From positions 4,863,001-4,927,000 of the forward strand of contig JAIQDT010000026.1 of assembly GCA_021521415.1 (NCBI GenBank): 64,000 nucleotides of DNA, in the 5' to 3' direction. The notes beneath the pieces were generated by a model that searched no databases, was not told the origin of the DNA, and saw only the letters and a list, made by a program, of their open reading frames with translations. Of this stretch, positions 21,850-32,261 are shown piece by piece; positions within the stretch are counted from its first letter, which is position 1, and every line of letters starts with the position of its first letter. Source of the stretch: Bidens hawaiensis (Eukaryota > Streptophyta > Magnoliopsida > Asterales > Asteraceae). The translations under genes were made by a program, and so were the position numbers.

Positions 21850-24249
21850 GTAATAGCAGACGAGAACATTCAAAACCCTGTTCCCGAGCATAATCCCAAG
21901 GCAAATCCTGACCAACGGCCTCAAGCTCAAGATCAAGCTGCATCTGAACAAGATCTAGTGCTTTTATCATGGAACAAAAGCCATAACATATGTGCTTTTC
22001 TGGAGACAAACTTTGAAGACTCACCGATCATCGGGGGCATGATTAGTTTCTTAATACGCTCCAGGATTTACTATGCCATATATACACGGACTGTTGTTTA
22101 TCAAAGCATTATCCGAGACTTTTGGAATACCGCCAGACTTAATGAGGTCGAGAATCAGATTGAAGCGGTTATTCAGGATAAAAGTGTGGTAAATTGATGT
22201 TGGAGTTATTAGAGATTCGTTGGGTTTCCGTGATACGGTGGATGATAGGTGTGAGTTTGACAAAGGTTTGATTAAAGGGTTGTTTGGACGGGTGAAGTAT
22301 AATGGTGATTTGGGTAAATCAATGTACAACAAAGCTAACTTGTTTGAACAATACATGTATTTGCTTCACGTGTTGATACATTGTCTCGGTGGACGTAAAG
22401 GTGGTTTGATGAGTACCTAGTGATGCTTCAGTCTGCGTTTGTTGCCTTAATGTTGAATAAACCATTCAATTTCTCTAAATTGGTTTATTATCACTTGAAG
22501 GAGAATCTCACTAACCGTCACAAGTTTCTCATGTATCCGAGATTTTTGCAGATGATGATCAATGATTTACAACCTACGTTGTTGAAGAATCAAGATGATG
22601 TGTTGAAGCTGGATCACATGAATGTGGAGACGATGAGACGATTGAGATATTATCGTGGTCAAAGCATTCAAGAACGGCCGAGGTATACACGTTTGATTGG
22701 TCATCTTGCCAACATTGACTATCAAGAGCCACCTAATGATCGTTGGGCTCATGATGATTCTGACTCTGAGCGTGAAGGTGGTGATGGTGGTGGTGATGGT
22801 GGTCCAGGACCACAAGATGAGATCATCCTTCAGCTCACATGCAAAGATGACGAGTTGAAGAAGTTAATGAATGATGAAGATGATCAGGATGGAACAGGAG
22901 GTGTGGATCAGCAAACGGGCTGTAGTTCTGCACCGTCGGCTGGGAATCAGGCTAAGACTGGTAGAGGTGGTGGATTAGAGGGTAATCAGTTGTAGATTAT
23001 GCCTTACAATGACTATTCTCAAGTTAAACCGATCGATGAGATTCCTGAGAATAGGATTATTTTTGTTGGTATGGTTGGGATTGTGAGGAGTATTGTAAAT
23101 GCTGATGAGATCGAAGAGGGTGAGTTTATTGACCATTTGTTGGCTAAAGAACAAATTGCCCTGCTTCTGGATCTGAATGAACAGGAGGTTGAGGAATTGG
23201 GAAAGAGTGTGGATGTTGATAATGAGTTTGAGAAAAGTAAAAATCCAGGCATTCCACGCGGGAATGTGCCTGAATATGATGAAGTAGAGGTAGAGGATGT
23301 TACTGCTGAGGAGTACCCTGAGTTTTATTCTATCAACAATAATGACTCAGGTATTCCATTCTTCACTATAGAGCATTTTGTTTTAGTAGAACGTCGCTTA
23401 CGAGAAGAGATCGAGAAATGGAATAAAGCTGCAGAGACAAGTCACCTGTCTGCTTAAGAAAGGAAACGGAAACGTGCTTTGGAGGGTATGTTTGAGCATG
23501 ATGTGAAGAGAATGAACAAGATGATCGAGGCCTTTCGTTATCATGAAAGGAGAAAGTCAGATTGGCAAAGGCTCGAGCGTCTGCGTACCAGATGAAGAAG
23601 CACAAGCCCGTCAAAGGTGATTTGATAGCTTGGCAATATGATTCTGAGCTTAAGGTTTATATCGTAAAGTGGGAACACGGTATTTATTATTTCAAGCGCC
23701 CACACGATATACTATCTATACCGAGGTGGGATGTTAGAACACTAGCCAACAAACCATTTATGAATCGAGGGAAGGATCAGTGGGCTGAGTGGTTCTTGCT
23801 CATCTGCTTCAACAAACCCGTTATGGTTTCAAATTCTTCAAGCCGCAAGTGCCGACTCACAAGTATATAGACGAGATCGATCAGCGCACTGGCTGGAGGA
23901 AGATGATCTTACAGGTAAAGCTGCCAAAGACGATGAAGAGGGCACCGATGAAGATATTCCCTCAGAGTTTGTTCACCTCGTTCAACTACTGGTATTCTGA
24001 TAATCTAACGGGTGAAGCGGTTATTGTATGGGCACCAGATCAAACACGAGTGCCATACGTGTGATCGAACCGATGCGGCTTTTTAACTTATCTGAGTCTG
24101 ACAACGATGCTTTATTTACTAGTCAGATCAGATTTGCTAATGTAAACGACTACGAACTTGCGATGCAGTTTCAGAAGGTTGTTCGTGTTTGTTATGCATA
24201 CAAGATTCATAGCTATGTGGACTGGAAGACGAAGATGTTCCAGCAATAA
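21850..24249 (+). pseudogene. E6 third (env-like) ORF, in several frames
   Basis: The frame from 21850 to 22197 reads ADENIQNPVPEHN..., then LVLLSWNKSHNICAFLETNF and IYYAIYTRTVVYQSIIRDFWNTARL, which fits the N-terminal region of third ORFs of Sirevirus-type elements (the FWxTA block). Coding continues with frame changes at 22220-22420 and 22420-22995 (RHKFLMYPRFLQMMI; Gly/Asp-rich stretch near 22770-22830), 22999-23457 (Glu-rich), a Lys/Arg-rich helix to about 23570, then 23562-23870 and 23789-24249 (KMKIFPQ-like, FNYWYSDN). I see no signal peptide and no convincing membrane segment, so the label env-like is by position only. Function unknown. Confidence 0.65.
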
Positions 24250-24263
24250 AGAATAAAGAGCTC

Positions 24264-24279
24264 GAGACGAGGGGGAGTT
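24264..24279 (+). promoter_or_regulatory. E6 3' polypurine tract
   Basis: GAGACGAGGGGGAGTT directly precedes the LTR start TGTTGATACATG. It is the expected plus-strand primer and shares GGGGGAG with the central run at 19196-19202. Confidence 0.8.
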
Positions 24280-24679
24280 TGTTGATACATGTTTTGGTAA
24301 TTGTATAAGCCCATTCGCTCTATTGTAAGTTAAATTCGTTACCCGGTAACGAATGTAACACATTCGTATTAATTGTAAGCTCATTCGCTAATATTGATTA
24401 ACGAATGAGATAACGAATGAGGGCTATTCGCTGTGATTAAATGTATAACTAATGAATGTCACATTTGTTAGTCCTTAATGTAATGAGTAACTCATTCGTT
24501 AAGGTTATCTTAACGAATGAGGTCATCTCCTATATATACCCTGCAAGGTTATTCCTAAAGTACAGTTCTATTATTAATCTTATCTGAGTCGTTACTCTGC
24601 CAAAATTCATTCTCCACACACACAGTACACATACTTAACCGTATTTGTTCATAATCGTATACCTAATCAACGAGTAACA
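24280..24679 (+). repeat. E6 3' LTR, about 400 bp, with TATA box and two hairpins
   Basis: Start TGTTGATACATG after the polypurine tract; the end at ...GAGTAACA is a best guess from the TGTT/AACA ends. ATTCGTTACC/GGTAACGAAT (24334-24354, one-base centre) and CTCATTCGTTAAG/CTTAACGAATGAG (24491-24521, 5-nt loop) are perfect hairpins. TATATATA at 24531-24538 lies ten bases after the second and is the likely promoter. A length of 400 bp is short for this group, so the right border is uncertain. Confidence 0.65.
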
Positions 24680-25314
24680 TGATGTCATCATAAGATCTAG
24701 ATCCTAACTGGCTCTCTCAGAAGATGAGGCCAACTAGGAAATAACTAAAAAAGAAGCTCGTGACAAAAGAGATTATGAAGAAGTGAAAAGTAAACACAAA
24801 GATGTCAAGTTCCTGCAATTGCATGGATTTGATTATAACTCTCTCATAGACCTGACCCTTGAAGAATTGAAAAGAAAAGTGCAAATGGTGAAGGATTCAC
24901 ATAAAGATGCAAAATGCACTACAGACTGTGAAAGGGAGAGGAGATTAAGAATGAAGTTGGACAAAGAAAGAGAGGAGGTAGAAAAGAAGAAGGAAGAAAC
25001 TGTTGAGTGGTTCAATGACCCCGAAAGAGTGAAAACTTTAAAAGATATATTAATACAAAAGGGATGACGGAAGCATAACTTGAAAGCATGCCTCATGAGC
25101 AGTTGATTGAAACATATAATAGAGAGCAGAGTCTATTTTTGGAAACCTAAAGAAAGATACTGGTAGACAGATTGAAAAGAGAAGAAGAGGTAAGAGCTGA
25201 AATGACTAGCATATCTTCAACAGGGTATTGAAAAGTGATAGATTTGGTATTGAAAAGTGGAGTTGAGATCAAAAGATTGTATGAAGAATCAGAAAAAAGA
25301 TTTGGGAAGCAAAC
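24680..25314 (+). other. Unassigned sequence between E6 and E2R with a coiled-coil-like frame
   Basis: A frame at 24783-25067 (94 codons) reads MKSKHKDVKFLQLHGFDYN and then a Lys/Glu-rich helix (LRMKLDKEREEVEKKKEE). Similar charged coding potential continues in broken frames to about 25310 (ESMPHEQLIETYNREQ, VDRLKREEEVRAEM). I cannot assign it to a family. It may be the flank into which E6 inserted, or a remnant of another element. It ends in CAAAC beside the E2R LTR. Confidence 0.45.
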
Positions 25315-26234
25315 TGTTGGACTCGGTCTGCCCAAGACACATATTATTATTGATGTGGCTAGTACGTTATGATCCAAGTCGGGTCATACCCAATAACAAG
25401 CTAGAAAAACACCAATAATATTTGTTTATATATGATATGATCATAACAAACAAATATTAACACTTGAGTTATTTGGGAAGGGGTTTCTAAATACATTGTA
25501 CTTGTGAAATAAATAAATCATATGGATGATTTATACTTTGAGAGAGAGCATTCCATAGTGTTATTTAAGATGGTTAAATAACAATATGTGAATAATGGTT
25601 ACCAAGCATGTTACCTATATTATAATATAAAACTTATTTAAAGAAAAAAAATATATAAAATTTGAAACGGGTGAGAGGGTGCCCCCCCCCCTCTTTACTC
25701 TCTTACACCTTTTATTTTATATTATTATGTTTTCTTTAGTGGAGACATGCATTGGATGTGAGTGGGTGCCTAGGGTGGTGCTTCCATTAACTCCCTAACT
25801 CTCTTTCATTCATTCTTACAACATTTTGCAAGTAACAAAACATTCCTCTCTTCCTTTTCTCTCCCATTTTCGGCCACAAGGAAGAACATCAAGGACGAGT
25901 TGGTTTTTCAAGTGAATCCTAGCTAAACAAAGGTGTATTTTTGGAGGCTTGGGGTATGCTAGCTTGAGGAGCTTCCATATTCAAGTTCTTGCCTTTCAAT
26001 CACTCTTTCTTCACCCGGTTTTGGTTTACTTGAAAGGTAGTTTAAAATGCATGAACTTATAGTGACATGCGTGTGTTTGATAGTATGTATTTCGTATATG
26101 GATCATGGTTTGGGTTTTGGATGTATAAAATTGGTTTTATACACTATAAACTAACAAGATTTAAAACATTTATCAGCTGCGTTTTTGGTAAAAGTAAGGT
26201 TTTATCACTTTGATAATCTTGTTAAAACCCAACA
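25315..26234 (+). repeat. E2R 5' LTR, 920 bp
   Basis: Begins TGTTGGACTCGG and ends AAACCCAACA; the terminal inverted repeat is TGTTGG/CCAACA. It aligns to 10942-11904 reversed. The preceding five bases CAAAC (25310-25314) are the reverse complement of GTTTG at 11905-11909 beside E2L. Confidence 0.92.
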
Positions 26235-26235
26235 A

Positions 26236-26249
26236 TGGCATCAAGAGCC
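26236..26249 (+). promoter_or_regulatory. E2R primer binding site
   Basis: TGGCATCAAGAGCC one base after the LTR is identical to the E2L site and resembles the initiator tRNA-Met complement. Confidence 0.82.
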
Positions 26250-27729
26250 GCTTATACGGATGCATGCTTCATTAGACCCAAAAATTTTCGAGTTTATGGT
26301 GGGGTTTTACCATATGGCCAAAAATTTTAGGGGTTTTGGTTACCCCATGGTTTTCAAGATTATACTTTACATGCATGTGGTAATCTTGAAAAACTAAGTC
26401 ATTTGGATGATTGATTGTGTTGTTTGGACAAAACCCGGAACTTTCGGTTTGGTCAAGTTTGGGCCGAAAGTTTTAGGCCAAAGGGGAACCAATTTTGGGT
26501 CTTGGATTATTGCATATTTGGATGTGTAATAGATGTTCATAACCTAGCCATGGCCTTGTGTTTGGTTGAATGATTGTGTTGATGTGTTTGTTCATTCAAG
26601 TGGTTGTTTGTTCATTCGATATTGTTGTAATATTTATTTGGGTTTGTAATCTATTTATTCATTAATTTGGTTTGTAATAATAAGTAGATTAGATGCATTT
26701 CTTTTACTAGAAACATGTATTAGGACATATTTTGTAAAAGAAGATGCAAGGATGGAAGCCCAAATAAAGTGGAGACCACAACACGGGGGTGAACACTTGG
26801 AGCATTTGGATGCGGGATCAAGTGGGAGTTCACCGACACAAGATTATGTCCTTTCGGGTCCTTAGGAAAGACCTTTTTGACACACTTGTCTTCGATCAAC
26901 AAGTGTAGTCAATATTAGGAGGCTATGGCTATGAACTTGTGGTTGTATGTTTTATGCTTGCATGGTTGATTTTCTTTTATTTGTGTTATTGCAATATGGT
27001 CTACTAACTACTTAAAATCAACAACTAGCATAAAATTGGTTCCTTAGAAATCGTTAGGTAATCAATTGGTTTTATTAAGGGCTAATGATTTCACAATAAA
27101 ATGGGTTTTGTTAATAGGAACTTTGAAAATGGGTTTTTCAACTAAGTACCGTACATTTGAATGCATGCAAATGCTAGGTACATAAAAGGTTTTCCAATCT
27201 AGAATTTAGAAAACTAAAAAAACCCTTTTATAAAATAAGTCGAACACCATCCTTTTATACAACACTCGAATCACTTGGGAACTCGATATGGGATAAAGGT
27301 CACCTAACCATGTTGGAGGAAACTTGTGAGTTTGAGGTGGGTTTATCATATTTGTGGGATAAAGGTTACCTAACCACTAGTATGTGTAAACTCACATGTG
27401 TGCATAAGTAGGACGACTTAAATTGGAAAATATGTGAATAGGGTCACCGAAGCATGGTGTACAATGGTGTTGATGGGATTAAACATACCAACTAAACATA
27501 AGATGTTTTAACCGATCCCATAAAACTAAAAGTTGCAAAGGGTTGCAATCGTCAAACGTTGACTACCTTGTTAATTTAAATAGTATGATAAAGGTCACCT
27601 AACTACTATTTGAATGTAACATTGGGTTCTAGATTTTAATCATTAATTGTCTTGGAGACATAAAGGGTATTAACGATTAAAAGTAATTGATATCGAAAAT
27701 ACTAAAATTGAGCTTTGTTATATTTGTAG
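26250..27729 (+). other. E2R leader with three conserved-loop hairpins
   Basis: No gene is seen. Loops GATAAAGGTCACCTAA at 27292-27307 and 27587-27602, and GATAAAGGTTACCTAA at 27358-27373, are the reverse complements of the E2L loops. Their stems are ATGG/CCAT, AAATAGTA/TACTATTT (27578-27585, 27604-27611) and CATATTTGTGG/CCACTAGTATG (27347-27357, 27374-27384; nine of eleven positions identical to a perfect complement). Confidence 0.8.
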
Positions 27730-28041
27730 ATGGCCGCAATCAACAATCCACCTAACGTTGATATTCCACCCGTTAATAACCTATCACTAAGATCTATTCT
27801 TGATAAGGATCGTTTAAACTATACCAACTTTATGGATTCGTATGGAAACTTGAGAATCGTTCTCAAGCAAGAAAAGAAACACTACGTAATAAATGAGCCT
27901 ATTCCTGATGAACCTAGCATTGACGATGCCGAAGACCATAACAATTGGGTTAAGCACAATGAGGATTCGGTGCAAGTTTCTTGCCTCATGTTGGGAACAA
28001 TGATTCCCGAAATTCAAAAGGATTTTGAACTTCATGGGGCG
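27730..28041 (+). pseudogene. E2R copia gag, N-terminal fragment
   Basis: The start at 27730 opens 104 codons (MAAINNPPNVDIPP..., SLRSILDKDRLNYTNFMD, SCLMLGTMIPEIQKDFEL) before the E3 LTR cuts in. This part has no stop, so it is better preserved than its E2L counterpart. The capsid C-terminal part and zinc knuckle are missing. Confidence 0.9.
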
Positions 28042-28046
28042 TAAGA

Positions 28047-30046
28047 TATAACACCCGTCAACTTCCGGTTTAATGATTTAGCGCGTGTAAAGTATGTATA
28101 ACTCTCGGGACTTAACCGACGTTTCTCGGAAGCCTTTACGTCATCCCGGTACGTTAAAGAACTTAACTTTTCCTCCCATTTTTCCTTACACTTCAAATTG
28201 GAGGGACTTGGATGTAACTTCTGTTTTATATCATAAAACAAAAGGTTAACCCTAACCCTACCCACTGTAGCGATCGGCCGAAGAACAGCCCCCCCTTCTT
28301 TGCTTTGACTTTTTGAGCGATTCCAAGGCACTTAGAAGTAGTTCAAGGTATGTACTACAATCCCCAACACTCTTTTCGTTCACTCCTAATCGTTTTGATG
28401 CTCAATTTTGCGGATACTTTTCGTTGGACAGATTTCGGCCAAAGTGCAATTGACCCACTTCCCGTGGATAAAAAATTAGAGTTTCTGGTGTAGAAAGATT
28501 CCCAGGTATGGCATTTACATCATATTAAAATTTCGTGGCCATTGGAGGTGTTTAGGTCGGTCAATCGATTTTAGTTCGAAAACTAGGGTTTATCGGGTGT
28601 AGAATTGTCAATTGTTGAGTTTGATGCGTTAATCGATTGAATGACCAACTGAATCTGTTTGCATCGCCCTAGGGGAGTTTAAGGGCTGTGGGAAAATTAT
28701 TTTTTTTACACTCGGGGCTGATTTGGTTGGTGATTGGTCAATCGAGTCGGCGGTGCGCGAATTGTCGTTTAAATGTTATATTGACAGTTGTAAAAAGGAA
28801 CCGTCAACCCTATCAACTCGGGTTACATAATTATGATGTATGAAAAGGTTAAGATGGGAATTTGGTCCATTTGGGGCCGATTTGTTTGGAAATTGGTTTT
28901 ATGATTTATTACGCGCGTATTCGACTCGATTTGATTACCGGCAGGTGAGTTGTGCATCATGGTTAGCCCCGACCATGATCGAAGAGTGGATTTGGTTAAT
29001 TGAAAGGTTTTAGGAGCTGAGGTAAAGTAATTGGGTATGGGTTGGGCCTCGGGCCAAGTTGTTGGGCCTCGGGCCAAAGTGTTGGGCTTGAACGGCACAT
29101 TAGGCAAGTGTGTTCTTACGGTCTAGTTTAGTGACGCGTTGTGTACAATTTACAGGTCCTTACTTGTGAGTGTGCACTTAGGGATTTTCTAGCTCGTTAC
29201 AGGTGTTCGGTTGATTTCAGGTGAGTTCTTGATGCCCCGTTTAACTCTTTATAAGATTTGGGCTAGTATGCACACCTAAGCGATTTTGATTGATGAAATG
29301 TTTTAAACTATTTTGCATAGGCTTGCTAGTATTGGTAGGCCTTGGAATGTTATAGAATGTGTGTATGTATATTATTATTGTATGGCCAATATTTGGCGAA
29401 TGTTGTAGTCGTTATCGACTACGGAATGTTACGTATTCCTACTTCGTGTTTGCATGGGTTGAATGGAGTGTTACGTGTTGGGGTTGTATGTTTTCTCGTC
29501 TCTGAATGTTATTATTGAATGTCATATATATATATATATATTTATTTATATATATAGGAATGCACGTATAGAGATGTTCATGCGTAACGATGATTATTTA
29601 TTAAATGTGATGACCTAACTGATGTATTTCCATTTACAGTTTTAAAACCGTTGAAATGATTATTAAGACTTTTGTTACTTATTTAAAACTTGAACTCACT
29701 CAACTTAAGCTGACTTTGTGTGCATGTTAGTGTGAGTTTCAGGTTAGGAAGAGGATGCCTTATAGCTTGGACGTGCACGAAGCTACTTGGATGGTGAAGG
29801 GCATACGGGATTTGAAGACTTTATTATTAAACATTTCCTTTTAAAAATTTTTATTAAAGATAATTAAGTTGGTTTTGGGCAAAATTCCCGGGTTTTGGGA
29901 ACTTATTTTATTATTTACGTTTTCCGCTGAATTTTACTTTGAAATTGGTTGCTTAATGGAACGATTGAATTTTTTTTAGTTTGAATATTTTATAAGTGTT
30001 TAGTATGATTAGCAACTGTGGGGTCCCCGGGGTTCGGGGCCTTACA
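28047..30046 (+). repeat. E3 5' LTR, 2000 bp
   Basis: It matches the 3' LTR from 45884 on. The first bases are TA where the 3' copy has TG, a point change. It ends in CCTTACA four bases before the primer binding site. Inside are a direct repeat of TTGGGCCTCGGGCCAA at about 29040-29080, the hairpin ATCATGGT/ACCATGAT at about 28957-28980, and a (TA)n tract near 29525-29555. No gene is seen. Confidence 0.9.
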
Positions 30047-30049
30047 AGT

Positions 30050-30394
30050 TGGTATCAGAGCCTTGGTTCGAGGGATCCGAGCATCCCCGAATGCTAGGAC
30101 TCGAATTGTAAGCAAAGATACACGTATGCCCACCGCGAGTAGCTGCACGCTAAGAGGTGACTTTTTATTATTTAGTCATTCCTTTGAATTTAAAAGTTTT
30201 CGGTATGTGATTAACTGTTTAAGTGTTAGATAGAAGGCTAACGTGGTTAGGGGCATGGGGTGGTTAGGATGGGCGGGTAAAGTAAATGACTAATTACACT
30301 TGATCAACGTCATTAGCAGTTTACCCTTACCTTACATGTTCTAATTACCACTTGTACTTGCCGTGTTATAATTCTGTCTTTGTAGGGATAAGTC
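30050..30394 (+). promoter_or_regulatory. E3 primer binding site and leader
   Basis: TGGTATCAGAGC at 30050-30061 is the plant initiator tRNA-Met site. The rest, to the gag start at 30395, has no feature I can support. Confidence 0.85.
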
Positions 30395-30529
30395 ATGGTT
30401 AATACTCTAGCTGCTAAGAGAGGTGGTCCTAGTGTTCGCGGCCGTGGTCGTAAGCCACGTGCCGAAGCCGATAGAGAGATTCCTACTCCCCAGCGGGAAG
30501 AGACCCCGATTCATGAGGAGGGGGATAAC
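30395..30529 (+). pseudogene. E3 gag, 5' fragment before E4
   Basis: The start at 30395 opens MVNTLAAKRGGPSVRGRGRK and a Pro/Glu-rich stretch, and is interrupted by E4 after 45 codons. The frame continues in register at 41242 once a single copy of the target duplication is counted, so gag was open here when E4 inserted. Confidence 0.85.
30525..30529 (+). repeat. E4 target site duplication, left copy (ATAAC)
   Basis: ATAAC directly precedes the LTR end TGTCACACC and is repeated exactly at 41242-41246 after the other LTR end GGGCGTTACA. A perfect 5-bp pair confirms both borders of E4. Confidence 0.97.
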
Positions 30530-30853
30530 TGTCACACCCCGATCGTGATGGCGGAATAATCGAGGCGCGGCGACTAAGTCGTGATTGTTGAGCACAATAG
30601 TATAAAAGTCTAAATGCATAAACATAACCAAAATGTCAAATATTACACCATCCAGGTAACATGAAACAAACTGTTTTAATACAAAATATCAAGTTTCCAA
30701 ACAACTCCTAGACTAGCCTTCATCTCTCTAAGGCCTCTAAACTTGCTAGGGATTTCTTGCTGCATTATTTCCTGAAAACATGTAACAAACTGTCAACTAC
30801 ATAAAGTAGATGAGTGAATTCATAGGTTTAAAGAAAAAGAGTTTATACACAAA

Positions 30854-30934
30854 CATACTAGTATAGGTTGTAGGGGTTTATATATAGGGTGTACCTGCGG
30901 CTAACCCACCACTCCTACAACTTATACTACTATG
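30854..30934 (-). promoter_or_regulatory. E4 LTR core promoter inside a 21-bp-arm hairpin
   Basis: TATATATA at 30879-30886 is centred in a conserved core (GGGTTTATATATAGGGTG and GCGGCTAACCCACCACTCC). Arms at 30854-30874 and 30914-30934 pair at 19 of 21 positions. The box is about 350 bp from the LTR end, which suits a U3/R border. The same core occurs three times in the 3' untranslated region. The identical hairpin is at 39065-39145 in the other LTR. Confidence 0.75.
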
Positions 30935-31344
30935 TTTGGATATAATACCCGGTTTTAAGATGGTTTGTAAGAAAAGGGCTCTTGGTTTTCCCAAAGAGGT
31001 TTTTGTAGTAAGTAAAACATGAAATGTTCTCCTGGACTCTCAGCGGGCTTATTATTCTCCCATTAGAGTCGTTTGTGATAAGATTACTCAAAGATTTGTG
31101 GTCTCCCAACGATACATGTAGCACATAGCAGTTAAGCATAAATGAGGACATATAGATTTGAGCATGCTAAGTTTACTAGATAAACCAACACCAAGATCCC
31201 ACAGTTTTCTAGTATCCAAGATGATGGTGAATAAATGATGATGATGATGAATGAAGATGAAACTCAATGATCACACAAGACTTGATTGATCCCACGCAAG
31301 ACTTAAACCAAGACTACCTCGTTCTTGTCATCCAGGACTCAGCT

Positions 31345-31540
31345 AGGTTCTACCGAGAGTAGGATAGACTCCCCAAAGAATCCTGGGTTCCCTTGGTCCC
31401 TACCGAGACTAGTATAGGTCCTCAAGAGTTATGGATTTCACCGAGACTAGTATGAAATCCCATGAGTTACGAGTGCCACCGAGAATAGAATGCCACTCAT
31501 GGTCGCGAGTTCTACCGAGAGTAGAATAAACTCTCGCGTC
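31345..31540 (-). repeat. Five ACCGAGA hairpins in the E4 LTR
   Basis: The core ACCGAGANTAGNAT recurs five times between 31352 and 31527. The clearest hairpins are GGATTTC (31433-31439) with GAAATCC (31454-31460), GAGTGCCA (31471-31478) with TGCCACTC (31491-31498; seven of eight positions pair), and CGCGAG (31504-31509) with CTCGCG (31533-31538). The first two cores have weaker arms. The arm sequences are unrelated between copies. The other LTR has the same set at about 39556-39751. Confidence 0.8.
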
Positions 31541-31991
31541 CAATTCAACTCATGATGCTTTGATCTCTAGATTTCCATGCTGACACAATGACTATGATGA
31601 TATGAATATGATTCCCATTTCCCATGATGTCAATGTTCATAGAATTTCCCATACTCATTGATTTCCAATGTTCTTAGATCTCCATAAGTTGATGGGTTTT
31701 CCCCATGTTCATAGATTTCCAAAGTTTATAGTTTAAAGAGTGTTTGCATAAATGATTTTTATCCAAACGTGTAAAGTTACCATGTTTCCACCCCATAGTT
31801 TTGAAAAGCTTAAATAGGGGCTATGAACTCACCTTGATCTCGGGTTAGGATGGTGCTACAATAGATCTCCTTAGCCTAGAGTTGAACATAAATATAAGGT
31901 TAACAACGTGCTATAAGTCTAAGAAAACGAGCTTACGCGGCCTCGAGCAAAAACTGGGTTTTAAAGACGAAACAGCTTGGTTCTGGCTTGA

Positions 31992-32261
31992 TTCGATCGA
32001 ATAGGAACACGTTCGATCGAATAGACACACATTCGATCGAATCTGTGGCACACTCGATCGAACTAGAAACACATTTGGTCGAACCAGTTGGAAAAACTCG
32101 TTCGGTCGAACATGGAACTTGTTCGATCGAATAGACACTCGTTCGATCGAATACGAAACTCATTCGGTCGAATGAGTTGGAGACCATTCGGTTGCTTTCC
32201 TATTCGATCGACTGAACTGATTCGATCGACTGGACTGATTCGATCGACTGGTTCGATCGAA
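31992..32261 (-). repeat. Array of about 14 TTCGATCGAA palindromes in the E4 LTR
   Basis: Exact or one- to two-base variants start at 31992, 32012, 32032, 32053, 32075, 32101, 32122, 32142, 32163, 32203, 32221, 32239 and 32252, with an imperfect one near 32186. Most steps are 17-21 bp. The full site is a perfect 10-bp palindrome. An identical array is at 40203-40472. The even spacing suggests sites for a dimeric DNA-binding protein in U3. Confidence 0.9.

Larger units (their letters stand above)
11905..24679 (+). mobile_element. E6: decayed Sirevirus (Ty1/copia) with env-like third ORF
   Basis: Gag with a long coiled-coil extension, protease WILDSGCSRHIT, integrase, RT, RNase H, a long spacer and a third ORF before the 3' LTR are Sirevirus traits. 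Insertion of E2L removed the left end from view, so no 5' LTR or primer binding site is seen. The 3' LTR starts at 24280 after a polypurine tract. Stops and frameshifts are frequent and the RT catalytic motif is YVDN in place of YVDD, so the copy is dead. It is the host sequence for E2L and probably predates both E2 copies. The motif AACGAATG/CATTCGTT is spread through all its non-coding parts. Confidence 0.85.

Noticed and set aside
28245..28265. Telomere-like CCCTAA units in the E3 LTR (also near 46082)
   Set aside because: Only two units, present at the same place in both LTRs, so it is part of the LTR and not a telomere or interstitial telomere array.
29521..29560. (TA)n tract as a promoter in the E3 LTR
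   Set aside because: It is a simple repeat, and no other promoter feature lies beside it.
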